From assembly GCA_029287815.1 (NCBI GenBank), contig JARFQK010000167.1:1-8871 (forward strand): 8,871 bases of DNA, given 5' to 3'. The translations under genes were made by a program, and so were the position numbers. Below the pieces are notes generated by a model, which was given only the letters and a program-made list of their open reading frames with translations, did not search any database and was not told the DNA's origin. The DNA is from Gammaproteobacteria bacterium. Its GTDB lineage: Bacteria > Pseudomonadota > Gammaproteobacteria > SZUA-229. Below are positions 1 through 7,259 of the stretch, one piece after another (within the stretch, counting starts at the first letter, position 1; each line of letters begins with the position of its first letter).

Positions 1-2
1 AT

Positions 3-224
3 GTTGTGCTGATGCTCGAGCAAGCATCCGGGCGTGATCAACTTGTCAGCAGCAGTCTGAACAAATTGTATTTTTACAGCGATGATGTTCCAACTGCGCA
101 TCATTACTTGAAGGCCAAGGGATACGACGTAGGCCCGATCATCGAAACGGCGTATATGAAGGAATTTGACCTGCACGATCCCGATGGTCAACGACTGACC
201 TTAGGCCAGCGCATTGGCAAATAG
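3..224 (+). CDS. VOC/glyoxalase-superfamily protein, C-terminal part (5' end outside window)
   Basis: The frame is open to the left edge, so the gene starts upstream; the GTG at 6 and the ATG at 12 are internal codons, not reliable starts. About 73 residues are visible. They resemble the last beta-alpha-beta-beta-beta module of the vicinal oxygen chelate fold: a 'LYFYSDDV' strand, a 'HYLKAKGYDV' helix, then 'KEFDLHDPDGQRLTLGQ'. The DPDG turn followed by a last strand is the typical end of glyoxalase I, dioxygenase and fosfomycin-resistance-like proteins. In metal-binding members the last strand usually carries a Glu ligand (DPDGNxIE); here Thr sits at that place, so this half may not bind metal. 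The substrate cannot be inferred. A strong hairpin begins 27 bases after the stop. Confidence 0.6.
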   Translation, partial: VVLMLEQASGRDQLVSSSLNKLYFYSDDVPTAHHYLKAKGYDVGPIIETAYMKEFDLHDPDGQRLTLGQRIGK

Positions 225-251
225 GATTCTGTAAGAACCATCATCTCAACG

Positions 252-319
252 GTAGGAGCGGCTTCAGCCGCGAAAATCCAGCGAGCTCGCCAGAAATTCG
301 CGGCTGAAGCCGCTCCTAC
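252..319. repeat. REP-like palindromic repeat (23-bp perfect arms)
   Basis: The left arm (252-274, beginning GTAGGAGCGGCTTCAGCC) and the right arm (297-319) are perfect reverse complements over 23 bases. They are separated by 22 bases whose centre (281-290, GCGAGCTCGC) is itself a 10-base palindrome, so the RNA would form a long stem with a second small stem in its loop. The GTAGGAGCGGCTTCAGCC core resembles dispersed REP elements of gammaproteobacteria that are mobilised by RAYT (TnpA-REP) proteins. Lying just after the VOC gene stop, it could also end transcription or stabilise the mRNA 3' end. There is no T-run after it, so it is not a canonical terminator. Confidence 0.85.
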
Positions 320-456
320 AAGTAGCAATTCGTCTCTAGCTTTTGATGCGGTCAACGAAATTGATGTTGCATGCAGCCACGGTGTCAATCTCGCATTTGC
401 CCATAGATCAAATCGGGGACAAACAAGCATTCGAGCCCGTCCATAATTCAGCGAAC

Positions 457-523
457 GTAGGGTGCGTTGTGCGCACCGGATGCTTGTAGTGAACGTTTCA
501 ACGGTGCGCGCGGCGCACCTTAC
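457..523. repeat. Second palindromic repeat of a different family (22-base arms with G-T pairs)
   Basis: The left arm (457-478, beginning GTAGGGTGCGTTGTGCGCACC) pairs with the right arm (502-523) around a 23-base loop. The arms differ from perfect complementarity at four positions, and every one of these would be a G-U pair in RNA, so the RNA stem is uninterrupted. The GTAGGGTGCG...CGCACC pattern resembles another dispersed palindrome family seen in proteobacterial intergenic regions. It is unrelated in sequence to the repeat at 252-319. No associated RAYT gene is in the window. Confidence 0.75.
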
Positions 524-549
524 TAGCGCGATGTCAATTTGGCATGCAC

Positions 550-588
550 CCCGCTTTCGAAACGTGGATAAACGCAGGTTCAAGCGGG
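550..588. repeat. Weak inverted repeat, 7-bp arms
   Basis: CCCGCTT (550-556) is complementary to AAGCGGG (582-588) with a 25-base loop. It lies between the second palindrome and the csp promoter region. It may be a chance pairing or a degraded repeat. The rest of the 225-707 gap shows no coding signal. Confidence 0.25.
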
Positions 589-643
589 TCCGTACTTCAG
601 TGAATCTTAATATTCAGATTTAGTGTAACAGGCGATAAAGTGA

Positions 644-672
644 TTGTGTTCTGAATAATCGCTTATTAAGAT
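644..672 (+). promoter_or_regulatory. Candidate sigma-70 promoter of the cold-shock gene
   Basis: TTGTGT (644-649) and TAAGAT (667-672) are separated by 17 bases, in an AT-rich stretch directly upstream of the cold-shock gene. Both hexamers are only moderate matches. The implied leader is short, about 30 bases, unlike the long cold-responsive leader of E. coli cspA, so cold induction cannot be argued from this sequence. Confidence 0.3.
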
Positions 673-707
673 ATGGGCGTTTACAAATAAATACAAAGGG
701 AGCTGCA

Positions 708-917
708 ATGGCAGAGCGTGAGACCGGTACGGTGAAATGGTTTAACAATGCCAAAGGATTTGGTTTTATCGAAAGAAAAGATGGGGAAGATGTCTTTGTT
801 CACTACAATCAGATTCGCGGTGACGGTTATCGCTCATTGAGCGATGGACAGCAAGTCGAATTCAGTGTGACAAAGACCGAAAAGGGCTTTCAGGCTGAGG
901 ACGTAGCACCAGCTTAG
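708..917 (+). CDS. Cold-shock protein, CspA family
   Basis: A 69-residue single cold-shock domain, an OB-fold binder of single-stranded RNA and DNA that acts in the cytoplasm as an RNA chaperone. The N-terminal 'GTVKWFN' strand (7-13) leads into the RNP1-type motif KGFGFIER (16-23) and the RNP2-type motif DVFVHY (28-33). These carry the aromatic residues W11, F18, F20, F30 and H32 expected to stack on bases. The length is normal for the family. The ATG at 708 follows a clear Shine-Dalgarno (GGGAG, 698-702). Such genomes usually have several csp paralogues, so no letter is assigned, and the protein may be constitutive or stress-induced. The gene is convergent with recN, the two stops being 79 bases apart. 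Confidence 0.95.
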   Translation: MAERETGTVKWFNNAKGFGFIERKDGEDVFVHYNQIRGDGYRSLSDGQQVEFSVTKTEKGFQAEDVAPA

Positions 918-996
918 AGCGCCCGCTCGGGTTCTTCTGCGGATTTCCTGTGATCTCGAGTGGTAGCTCGCGATTGCTTTTGTTACCAAGCGATGC

Positions 997-2667
997 TCAG
1001 TGCACCTGCGCACGCGCGATCATGTCCTTGGCGTGAGCCAGCGATTGCTTGGTGATTTCGACACCACTCAGCATGCGCGCAATTTCCTCGATACGCTCCT
1101 TATCGCTGAGGGCGTAAACATTGGTTTGAATCTGTTCACGTGCAGATTCCTTGTAGACACGCAGGTGCTGATGCGCTTGTGAGGCGACCTGAGGTAAGTG
1201 CGTGATGCAGACGACCTGGTTGGCGTTGCCCAAGAGGCGGAGCTGTTGTCCGACGATCTCGGCGATACCGCCACCGACACCGCTGTCGACTTCATCAAAG
1301 ATCATCGTTGGTATTCTGCATTGCGCCGCTGTGATCATTTGAATAGCCAGGCTGATCCTGGCTAACTCACCACCTGATGCGACCCGTGCAAGAGGTTGGC
1401 ACGCTTGGCCGGAATTGGCGCTGACGTTAAATTCAATCTTGTCGATGCCGTGAGCGGATGCCAGGTCTTGATTGCTGTCGATCGCGCATAAGAACTGTCC
1501 ACCCTTCATGCCAAGTGTTTGCATCGCTGCGGTAATAGCCTTGTTGAGTTCTTTCGCGGCGTGTTGACGGCTTTTGCTGAGCTGTCGTGCGGCGTGTTTG
1601 TATTGCTTCTGCAGCGCTTGACAATGCGCGCGCAACTCGTCGAGTGTTTCATCGGTATGCAGGATTTCATGCAGTTCAGTAGCGAGCTGTTGATGAAGAT
1701 CCGGTAGTTGCTCGGGCTCAACCCGATGCTTTCGGGCCAGATCAAGAATGCTCTGAATGCGCTGATCGATGCTTGCGAGCTCGGCAGTATCGAGTTCAAC
1801 ATCATCAAGATAGCTGCGCAAATGCGAGACGCATTCCTCGAGCTGAATGTTTGCCTCCTGGATCATGTCGATAGCCGGTTCGATGCCGCGGTCGAGTGCG
1901 GCGATATCGGACAATGCGCTTGTGTGATGAGCCAACTGCGAGAGGATGTTGCTGTCGTCATTGGCATAGAGATTTTCAATCACCTGGTGCAATGTGCCGA
2001 TGATTCTTTCAGCGTTCGCCAGGCGAGCGTGTTTTTCATTCAATTCGGTGTACTCGTTCGCGGTGTATGCCAATGCCTCCAGTTCCTGGGTCTGAAAGCG
2101 CAGCAGATCAATGCGATCATTGCGCGCGGTGCTGTCCAGCTCGAGCTGTTGCAGTCGCTGCTGCGTTTGTTTCATTTGTTCAAAGCCGTCCCGCACCGCC
2201 GCGACCAGCGTGGCATGCTTGGCATAATCATCGAGCAGCTGACGTTGGCTGGCATTTTTCATCAATGACTGATGCTCGTGTTGGCCATGGATATCGATCA
2301 ACAGTTCGCCAAGCTCGCGCAAGGTTTGCAGGTTCACCGGCGTCCCGTTGATGAACGCGCGTGAACGTCCGTCTCGAGCCAGACGACGGCGCAAGATGCA
2401 TTCATCGTCTTGATCAAGGCCTTGTTGTTTTAGCCAGTCTGCCGCCGCTACGTTCTGCAGGTCAAAGCCTGCGGTGATATCAGCATGGTTGCAGGATTGT
2501 TTAATGCTGTCGGTGTCCGCACGGTCGCCGAGCACCAGTCCCAGTGCGCCCAAGATGATGGATTTACCAGCACCCGTTTCCCCGGTGATTGCAGTCAGAC
2601 CGTTGGCAAACTCGAGTTCGAGTTCATCGATGATCGCGTAGTTTTTGATCGTCAGATTGGTAAGCAT
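997..2667 (-). CDS. recN: DNA repair protein RecN
   Basis: An SMC-like ATPase recruited to double-strand breaks, where it helps RecA-dependent recombinational repair. The protein has 556 residues from the ATG at 2667 (E. coli RecN has 553). An N-terminal ATPase lobe has Walker A GETGAGKS (29-36). A long central coiled coil rich in Glu, Gln and Leu (about 150-370) follows. The C-terminal lobe has the ABC signature SGGE (431-434), Walker B ending in D458-E459 and an 'ITHLPQVA' switch. An upstream in-frame TTG at 2676 would add three residues but lacks a ribosome site. The ATG gives 'MLTNLTIKNYAII', matching the usual RecN start, and is preferred. Only 29 bases separate it from the mutS stop, so co-transcription is likely. 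No LexA-type CTG-N10-CAG box is visible in that gap, so SOS control, if present, must act elsewhere. The gene ends in TGA, which shows that TGA is a stop in this organism. Confidence 0.96.
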   Translation of the reverse strand: MLTNLTIKNYAIIDELELEFANGLTAITGETGAGKSIILGALGLVLGDRADTDSIKQSCNHADITAGFDLQNVAAADWLKQQGLDQDDECILRRRLARDGRSRAFINGTPVNLQTLRELGELLIDIHGQHEHQSLMKNASQRQLLDDYAKHATLVAAVRDGFEQMKQTQQRLQQLELDSTARNDRIDLLRFQTQELEALAYTANEYTELNEKHARLANAERIIGTLHQVIENLYANDDSNILSQLAHHTSALSDIAALDRGIEPAIDMIQEANIQLEECVSHLRSYLDDVELDTAELASIDQRIQSILDLARKHRVEPEQLPDLHQQLATELHEILHTDETLDELRAHCQALQKQYKHAARQLSKSRQHAAKELNKAITAAMQTLGMKGGQFLCAIDSNQDLASAHGIDKIEFNVSANSGQACQPLARVASGGELARISLAIQMITAAQCRIPTMIFDEVDSGVGGGIAEIVGQQLRLLGNANQVVCITHLPQVASQAHQHLRVYKESAREQIQTNVYALSDKERIEEIARMLSGVEITKQSLAHAKDMIARAQVH

Positions 2668-2696
2668 GCGACTCAACTGTCGTTACAATGCGGTCA

Positions 2697-5255
2697 TTAC
2701 GAGCGGGCATCGTGCTGTAAGCGATAGAGCAGATCCAGCGCCTGTTTCGGGGTCAGATCGTCAATCGATAGCTCTTTCAAATGATCGATCACCGGATGCT
2801 CGCGGTTGCTGAACATTTCCAGCTGTCCACTATCCGCGTGTTGCTCGACAGTGTGCTGTTCGAGTTCGACCAGCTTCTTGCGGGCGAGCCGGATAGCGCC
2901 CGGCGGGATGCCGGCAAGCTGGGCAACCTGCAGGCCATAACTTTGATTTGCTGGACCCGGTTTGACATGATGCAGAAACACAATCTCATCGCCGTGTTCA
3001 ATCGCATCGATATGCACGTTGGCAATACCGGCGATCTCGTCGGGTAGGGCGGTCAGTTCAAAATAATGCGTTGCAAACAGGGTATAGGAGCGGTTCATCT
3101 GTGCGAGATGGTGGGCGCAAGCCCATGCCAGCGACAGGCCATCGAAGGTGCTGGTGCCGCGCCCGATTTCGTCCATCAGCACCAGGCTGTTGGCAGTCGC
3201 GTTGTTCAGGATGTTGGCGGCCTCGGTCATTTCGACCATGAAGGTCGAGCGGCCGCTGGCAAGGTCATCGGCTGCGCCGATGCGGGTAAAAATTCGATCG
3301 ATGGGCCCGATGCGGGCGCTCTCGGCCGGCACGTAGCTGCCGATATAGGCCAACAACACAATCAATGCGGTCTGGCGCATGTAGGTCGATTTGCCGCCCA
3401 TATTGGGCCCGGTGATGATGTTCATGCGCCGGTTTTCGCTGAGCAGCGTATCGTTGGGTATAAAGGCTTCGTCCCTGACCTGTTCGACCACCGGGTGACG
3501 GCCCGCCTTGATATATATGCCCGGTTGTGTGGTCAGTTCCGGACAATTGTAATTCAGTGCTTCGGCGCGTTCTGTGAGATTGGTCAGACAATCCAGCTCA
3601 GACAGCGCCCGTGCACAGTCTTGCAGTTCGAGCAGTGATCCGAGGAGCCTGTGCAACAGCGCTTCATAGAGCGATTTCTCCAACGCCAATGCGCGTTCGC
3701 GGGCGCTAAGCACTCTGTCTTCGTATGCCTTCAATTCCGCAGTCACGAAACGCTCGGCGTTCTTCAGGGTCTGGCGCCGAATGTAATCGTCGGGAACCTG
3801 CTCGGACTGCAGTCGGCTGATCTCAATGTAGTAGCCGTGCACGCGGTTGTAACTGACTTTCAACGTTTTGATGCCGGTACGCTCGCGCTCGCGTTGTTCC
3901 AGTTCGAGCAGGAAGTCGTCCGCATTCTGACCCAGCGCGCGTAGTTCATCGAGTTCGGCATCATAGCCTTCGGCAATCACGCCGCCGTCGCGGAGCACGA
4001 CCGGCGGATTCTCGCGGATGGCTGCATCGAGCAACTGCGTGATAGCGGGATGTTCACCAATCTCCGCCGACAGGTTAACGATCAGCGGCGCCTGGCACTG
4101 TTGTAAGCTGAGTTGCATTTGCGGCAGTGCCTTCAGCGAATGCCGTAAGGTGTCCAGGTCCCGTGGCCGCGCCGTCTTCAATGCAACCCGGCTCATGATA
4201 CGCTCGATGTCGCCGATCCCGTGCAACTGTTCGCGGATGTCGACGAAATAGCCGGTCTCGAGCAGTTCTGCGATGCATTCGTGCCGGGCTTGCAGCACTT
4301 CAGCATTACGCAGTGGATTGTGCAGCCAGCGTCTCAAACAGCGGCCCCCCATCGCGGTCACGGTTCGATCGATCACGGACACCAGCGTGTTTTCGATTCC
4401 GCCGCCCAGGTTGTACTCGATCTCGAGGTTACGCCGACTCGCCGCGTCGAGTAGCACCGCATCGTCCGTGCTTTCCACGCGCAAGCTGGTGATATGAGGC
4501 AGGGCGGAGCGCTGGGTATCGCGCACGTACTCCAGCAGACATCCGGCAGCCATGATTGCGCTGGTCATATCCTCACATCCAAAACCGCTGAGATCATGGG
4601 TGCCGAACTGGTCGGTCAGAAGTCGCCTGGCGGTATCGATCTCGTACCACCAGGGTGGCTGGCTCCGAACCGCGGTCCTGGATGCACCGCGCTGGAGAAA
4701 TTCGTGCAGCACATCGTCTTCCGAAAGCAGCAGCTCCGCGGGTTGTAGCCGTTCGATTTCCGCGTGCAGGGTATCGACGCCATCGAGTTGCATCAGCGTG
4801 AAACGTCCCGAGCTGATATCGAGTATCGCAATGCCGATGTGATCGCTGCCGGAGCTGGCGGACAACAATAGATTGTCGCGCCGTTCATCGAGCATGGCTT
4901 CTTCGGTGACTGTGCCGGGTGTCACGATGCGCAGGACCTCGCGTTCGACCGGACCCTTGCTCTTGGCCGGGTCGCTGGTCTGCTCGCAGATCGCGACCGA
5001 CTCGCCCATCTTGATCAAGCGCGACAGATAATTCTCGGCCGCATGATGCGGCACACCGGCCATCGGAATCGGTTGTCCCGCCGATTGACCGCGGGCGGTC
5101 AGGGTGATATCGAGCAATTTTGCCGCCTTGCGTGCATCGTCGAAGAACAGCTCGTAAAAGTCGCCCATACGGTAGAACAGCAGCGTGTCGGGGTGATCCG
5201 CCTTGATGCGAAGGTACTGCTGCATCATCGGCGTATGTGATTTAGTGGTTTCCAT
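2697..5255 (-). CDS. mutS: DNA mismatch repair protein MutS
   Basis: The mismatch-recognition ATPase that binds base mismatches and small loops and recruits MutL. At 852 residues it is nearly the length of the E. coli protein (853). The N-terminal domain has the mismatch-reading Phe-x-Glu motif (F33-Y34-E35 in 'GDFYELF'). Connector, lever and clamp domains follow. The C-terminal ATPase has Walker A GPNMGGKST (616-624), the 'MDEIGRGTSTFDG' region with Walker B D695-E696, and H730 in 'ATHYFEL'. Near the end QLEMF (811-815) fits a beta-clamp-binding motif, and 'LTPKQALDLLYRL' fits the C-terminal tetramerisation helices. All key residues are present, so it should work. The ATG at 5255 has no good Shine-Dalgarno, but residues 8-18 ('TPMMQQYLRIK') match the usual MutS start region. 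The upstream side is occupied by an integrase remnant whose stop is about 35 bases away. Confidence 0.98.
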   Translation of the reverse strand: METTKSHTPMMQQYLRIKADHPDTLLFYRMGDFYELFFDDARKAAKLLDITLTARGQSAGQPIPMAGVPHHAAENYLSRLIKMGESVAICEQTSDPAKSKGPVEREVLRIVTPGTVTEEAMLDERRDNLLLSASSGSDHIGIAILDISSGRFTLMQLDGVDTLHAEIERLQPAELLLSEDDVLHEFLQRGASRTAVRSQPPWWYEIDTARRLLTDQFGTHDLSGFGCEDMTSAIMAAGCLLEYVRDTQRSALPHITSLRVESTDDAVLLDAASRRNLEIEYNLGGGIENTLVSVIDRTVTAMGGRCLRRWLHNPLRNAEVLQARHECIAELLETGYFVDIREQLHGIGDIERIMSRVALKTARPRDLDTLRHSLKALPQMQLSLQQCQAPLIVNLSAEIGEHPAITQLLDAAIRENPPVVLRDGGVIAEGYDAELDELRALGQNADDFLLELEQRERERTGIKTLKVSYNRVHGYYIEISRLQSEQVPDDYIRRQTLKNAERFVTAELKAYEDRVLSARERALALEKSLYEALLHRLLGSLLELQDCARALSELDCLTNLTERAEALNYNCPELTTQPGIYIKAGRHPVVEQVRDEAFIPNDTLLSENRRMNIITGPNMGGKSTYMRQTALIVLLAYIGSYVPAESARIGPIDRIFTRIGAADDLASGRSTFMVEMTEAANILNNATANSLVLMDEIGRGTSTFDGLSLAWACAHHLAQMNRSYTLFATHYFELTALPDEIAGIANVHIDAIEHGDEIVFLHHVKPGPANQSYGLQVAQLAGIPPGAIRLARKKLVELEQHTVEQHADSGQLEMFSNREHPVIDHLKELSIDDLTPKQALDLLYRLQHDARS

Positions 5256-5289
5256 TCAATGAGTTACGTGTTTTTATTGTCTAATGCTT

Positions 5290-5516
5290 TTAGTTATTGT
5301 TTAAACTTGGGGCCGTATACCAGCGGGGTTCCCTATCGCGCAGATAGCGTGCACCTGTGCTTCCGCACCCTGACCAGCCAGCGCCTCTGGGTCATGGTCC
5401 TGCCTTTTCGCGCCACTGGTCGTTTTGGCGCGGAAGTGCTTATGAATATCGTCCAGGCCGGCCTTGTCGACGTAGCGCTGTAGCGGATCCCGTACGCCTT
5501 TCTAAACTGCGAATTT
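5290..5516 (-). pseudogene. Remnant of a tyrosine recombinase (integrase), C-terminal end
   Basis: On the minus strand, codons from about 5516 down to 5340 read as a phage- or island-type integrase C-terminus: 'RYVDKAGLDDIH', then 'FRAKT', then 'DPEALAGQGAEAQVHAI'. This corresponds to the HxxR box, the (L)GH box and the approach to the catalytic Tyr. It is decayed at every key site. The HxxR spacing is one codon short (KHFR), the box-II His is Gln, and a TAG stop lies upstream in the frame. At the Tyr codon one base seems lost (around 5340). Shifting frame there restores 'RDREPRWYTAP' and a stop at 5290. The left end coincides with the start of the 253-bp repeat at 5517, so the gene was probably cut by that element. 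Assignment is from motif pattern only. Confidence 0.55.
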
Positions 5517-5769
5517 TACCGTTTCTTTGTCCCGGCAGGTAGGCCAGTGTAATCCAGCGATGAGGCCGCCGCGTCGCGCTGGCGTTCTCGTCCAGTACCG
5601 GCGCCATCTGAACTATAGCGGTCACGCCACTACTGTCCCACTTGGTCGTCATCCCGGCATGTTGTTAGTAGGGATCCAGTGACTTTAGACGTTTTGTTGG
5701 TGAAGTCGAACAGGTTCACAATTACTATAAAGGAGCTCCATTAGTCATTAACGCCCTTTGCGTTTGCCC
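5517..5769 (+). repeat. 253-bp direct repeat, copy 1 (upstream part of an IS91-like element?)
   Basis: This stretch matches 7912-8163 at about 95% identity by hand alignment (11 substitutions and one single-base gap). It begins exactly where the integrase remnant ends and runs into the leader of the truncated IS91-type transposase gene, so it is probably the left end of that element. It contains an imperfect hairpin (ATCCC at 5651-5655 pairing with GGGAT at 5671-5675) of a type that is itself often dispersed in proteobacteria. Near its right end is an AAAGGAG sequence without a good following start. No reading frame in it looks protein-coding. Confidence 0.85.
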
Positions 5770-5819
5770 GCATCTGGACAGTAGACTGTACAAACCACGG
5801 TTTCGCAAGGATGCAGCTC

Positions 5820-6143
5820 ATGTCTACTGGTGCTGCGGCAGGATGCCGCGACACGGAAGCAGGCGCGTATCGTTATCAACGCCACCAGCCCGAAAACACC
5901 CTGCTTTACCGGATCGTTGAGCGTTATTATCCGGAATTTACGGCATACCTTGCCGAGCAGGGCGCGATTTTGCCACAGTATGTCCAGCGCGAATTCGAAG
6001 CCTACCTCAAATGCGGCCGTTTGGAACATGGTTTTTTGCGCGTACAATGCAATCACTGCTTGATATTCTTGACCTTTTTCTTGAGAGACGCCAATCTCGA
6101 ATCTTTTGTCGTCGGTACTGCCAAGGAGAGTCCAGAGACATGA
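5820..6143 (+). pseudogene. IS91-family transposase, N-terminal zinc-binding domain only (truncated)
   Basis: The frame from the ATG at 5820 (AAGG at 5807-5810, spacing 9) reads 'YQRHQPENTLLYRIVERYYPEF', 'PQYVQREFEAYLKCGRLEHGF' and 'RVQCNHC'. This is the pattern of the N-terminal zinc-binding domain of IS91-type HUH transposases, with C73 and the CxxC at 77-80 as likely ligand cysteines. Homology stops right after the second Cys of CNHC (6059). The expected remaining cysteines and the HUH/Tyr catalytic domain are missing, and the rest of the frame to the TGA at 6141 is unrelated. The rve-type insertion sequence probably entered or joined here. The earlier in-frame ATG at 5811 lies directly on the Shine-Dalgarno and is less likely. 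The stop overlaps the ATG of the next transposase (ATGA at 6140-6143). The product cannot transpose anything. Confidence 0.65.
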
Positions 6144-7168
6144 GAACGCTTATTTGTGCGCTGGTTGCGTTTGTGTCCATCCTGTATCGCTCTCGGCTCG
6201 CACTGCAGTTTGAGAATGTAGCGTTGCGACATCAGCTGGCAGTCTATCAGCGTACAACCAAACGCCCACGGATTAGCACAGGAGACCGTATTCTCGGGTC
6301 CTGGCTCTCGCGCGGCTGGTCGGGGTGGTGAAATGCTCTGGTCATCGTCCAGCCCAGAACTGTGATTGCCTGGCAGCGTAAGCGCTTTCGCGATCATTGG
6401 ACAAAACTGAGCAAGCAGGGCAGGCCCGGCAGACCCCCTGTATCAAAAGAAATCAGAGCATTGATCCGCAAGATGTCGCAAGCCAACACCGGCTGGAGTT
6501 CACCACGGATTGTTGGGGAATGGCGTAAACTAGGCATTGATGTGGCTAAATCAACCGTGGAAAAGTATCGGGTGCGACCCAGCAAACCGCCGTCTCCGAC
6601 GTGGAAAACTTTTCTGAAGAATCATGTCAGGGACTTAGTGGCTATCGATTTCTTCGTGGTACCCACCGTGAGGTTCAAGCTATTGTTCATGTTGGTGGTT
6701 CTTGCCCATCATCGTCGCAAGGTTGTGCACTTTAATGTTACAGAGCATCCGACTGCCCTGTGGACAGCTCAGCAGATCATTGAAGCTTTTCCGTGGGATA
6801 GGGCACCACAGTATCTACTGCGCGATCGGGATGGTATCTACGGAGCCCAGTTCCAGCGGAGAGTCAAAAGCATGGGCATCGAAGAGGTGCTGACTGCGCC
6901 GCGGAGCCCTTGGCAGAATGCCTTCGTGGAGCGGGTGATTGGCAGTATCCGGCGGGATTGTCTGGATCATGTCATCTTACTGAACGAGCGTCATCTAAAA
7001 CGAATCCTGACCCGCTATTTTGATTATTGTCATCACTGGCGTACCCACCTGTCGCTGGGAATGGATAGCCCCGAATCGCGACTGGTACAGCTGCCAGAGC
7101 TAGGGAAGGTCGTACGATTTCCAGAAGTCGGTGGCTTAAATCATCATTATGAACGGTTGGCGGCTTAA
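6140..7168 (+). pseudogene. DDE (rve/integrase-core) transposase interrupted by one in-frame TGA
   Basis: Read through, this is a 342-codon transposase of the integrase-core (rve) type, related to IS3/IS481-like enzymes. The N-terminus is 'ALQFENVALRHQLAVYQR'. An HTH-like part follows ('GRPPVSKEIRALIRKMS', 'SSPRIVGEWRKLGI'). The catalytic triad is probably D170 ('AIDFF'), D229 ('LLRDRD') and E264 ('VERVIGSIRR'). AAGGAG at 6123-6128 precedes the ATG. Codon 64 (6329-6331) is TGA, in the same frame on both sides: 'WSGW' then stop then 'NALVIVQPRTVIAW'. Relatives normally have Arg at this place, so a CGA-to-TGA transition is the simplest cause. Nothing else is broken. A GTG at 6362 could restart translation and give a 268-residue protein that keeps the whole DDE domain but lacks the extreme N-terminus. 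It could also be moved in trans by an intact copy elsewhere. Confidence 0.8.
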
Positions 7169-7259
7169 TAAGTGTGATTTGAGTTTTCGGGAAGCACAGG
7201 CCGCTGGGATGCTGCACTGTTCAAGGTTCTGGCTAGATCATATTGAAATGGCGTGAGCG

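Noticed and set aside
188..583. 131-codon minus-strand open frame across the intergenic gap
   Set aside because: It runs through both hairpin repeats and has no domain-like pattern, so it is not a gene.
922..931. Possible terminator hairpin CCCG/CGGG between csp and recN
   Set aside because: Only a 4-bp stem with a 2-base loop and no proper T-run on either strand.
1708..2268. Long plus-strand open frame opposite recN
   Set aside because: Antisense shadow of a well-supported RecN coding region; its translation shows no recognisable domain.
2668..2696. LexA box or separate promoter before recN
   Set aside because: A CTG occurs but no CAG at the required distance, and no convincing -35/-10 pair was seen.
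3066..3638. Long plus-strand open frame opposite mutS
   Set aside because: Antisense shadow of the MutS ATPase region; high GC at third positions keeps the opposite strand open.
5259..5483. 74-codon plus-strand open frame after mutS
   Set aside because: The minus strand here reads as an integrase C-terminus; the plus frame is its shadow and resembles nothing known.
5440..5652. 70-codon minus-strand open frame
   Set aside because: It crosses the junction between the 253-bp repeat and the integrase remnant, so it is a chance fusion of two elements.
6329..6331. Selenocysteine or reassigned TGA
   Set aside because: The family has no Sec at this place, Arg is expected there, and recN in the same window ends with TGA.
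6051..7179. AATCAC / GTGATT as terminal inverted repeats of the first rve element
   Set aside because: Only about six bases match cleanly, and the left one lies inside the IS91-type cysteine codons; too short to support.
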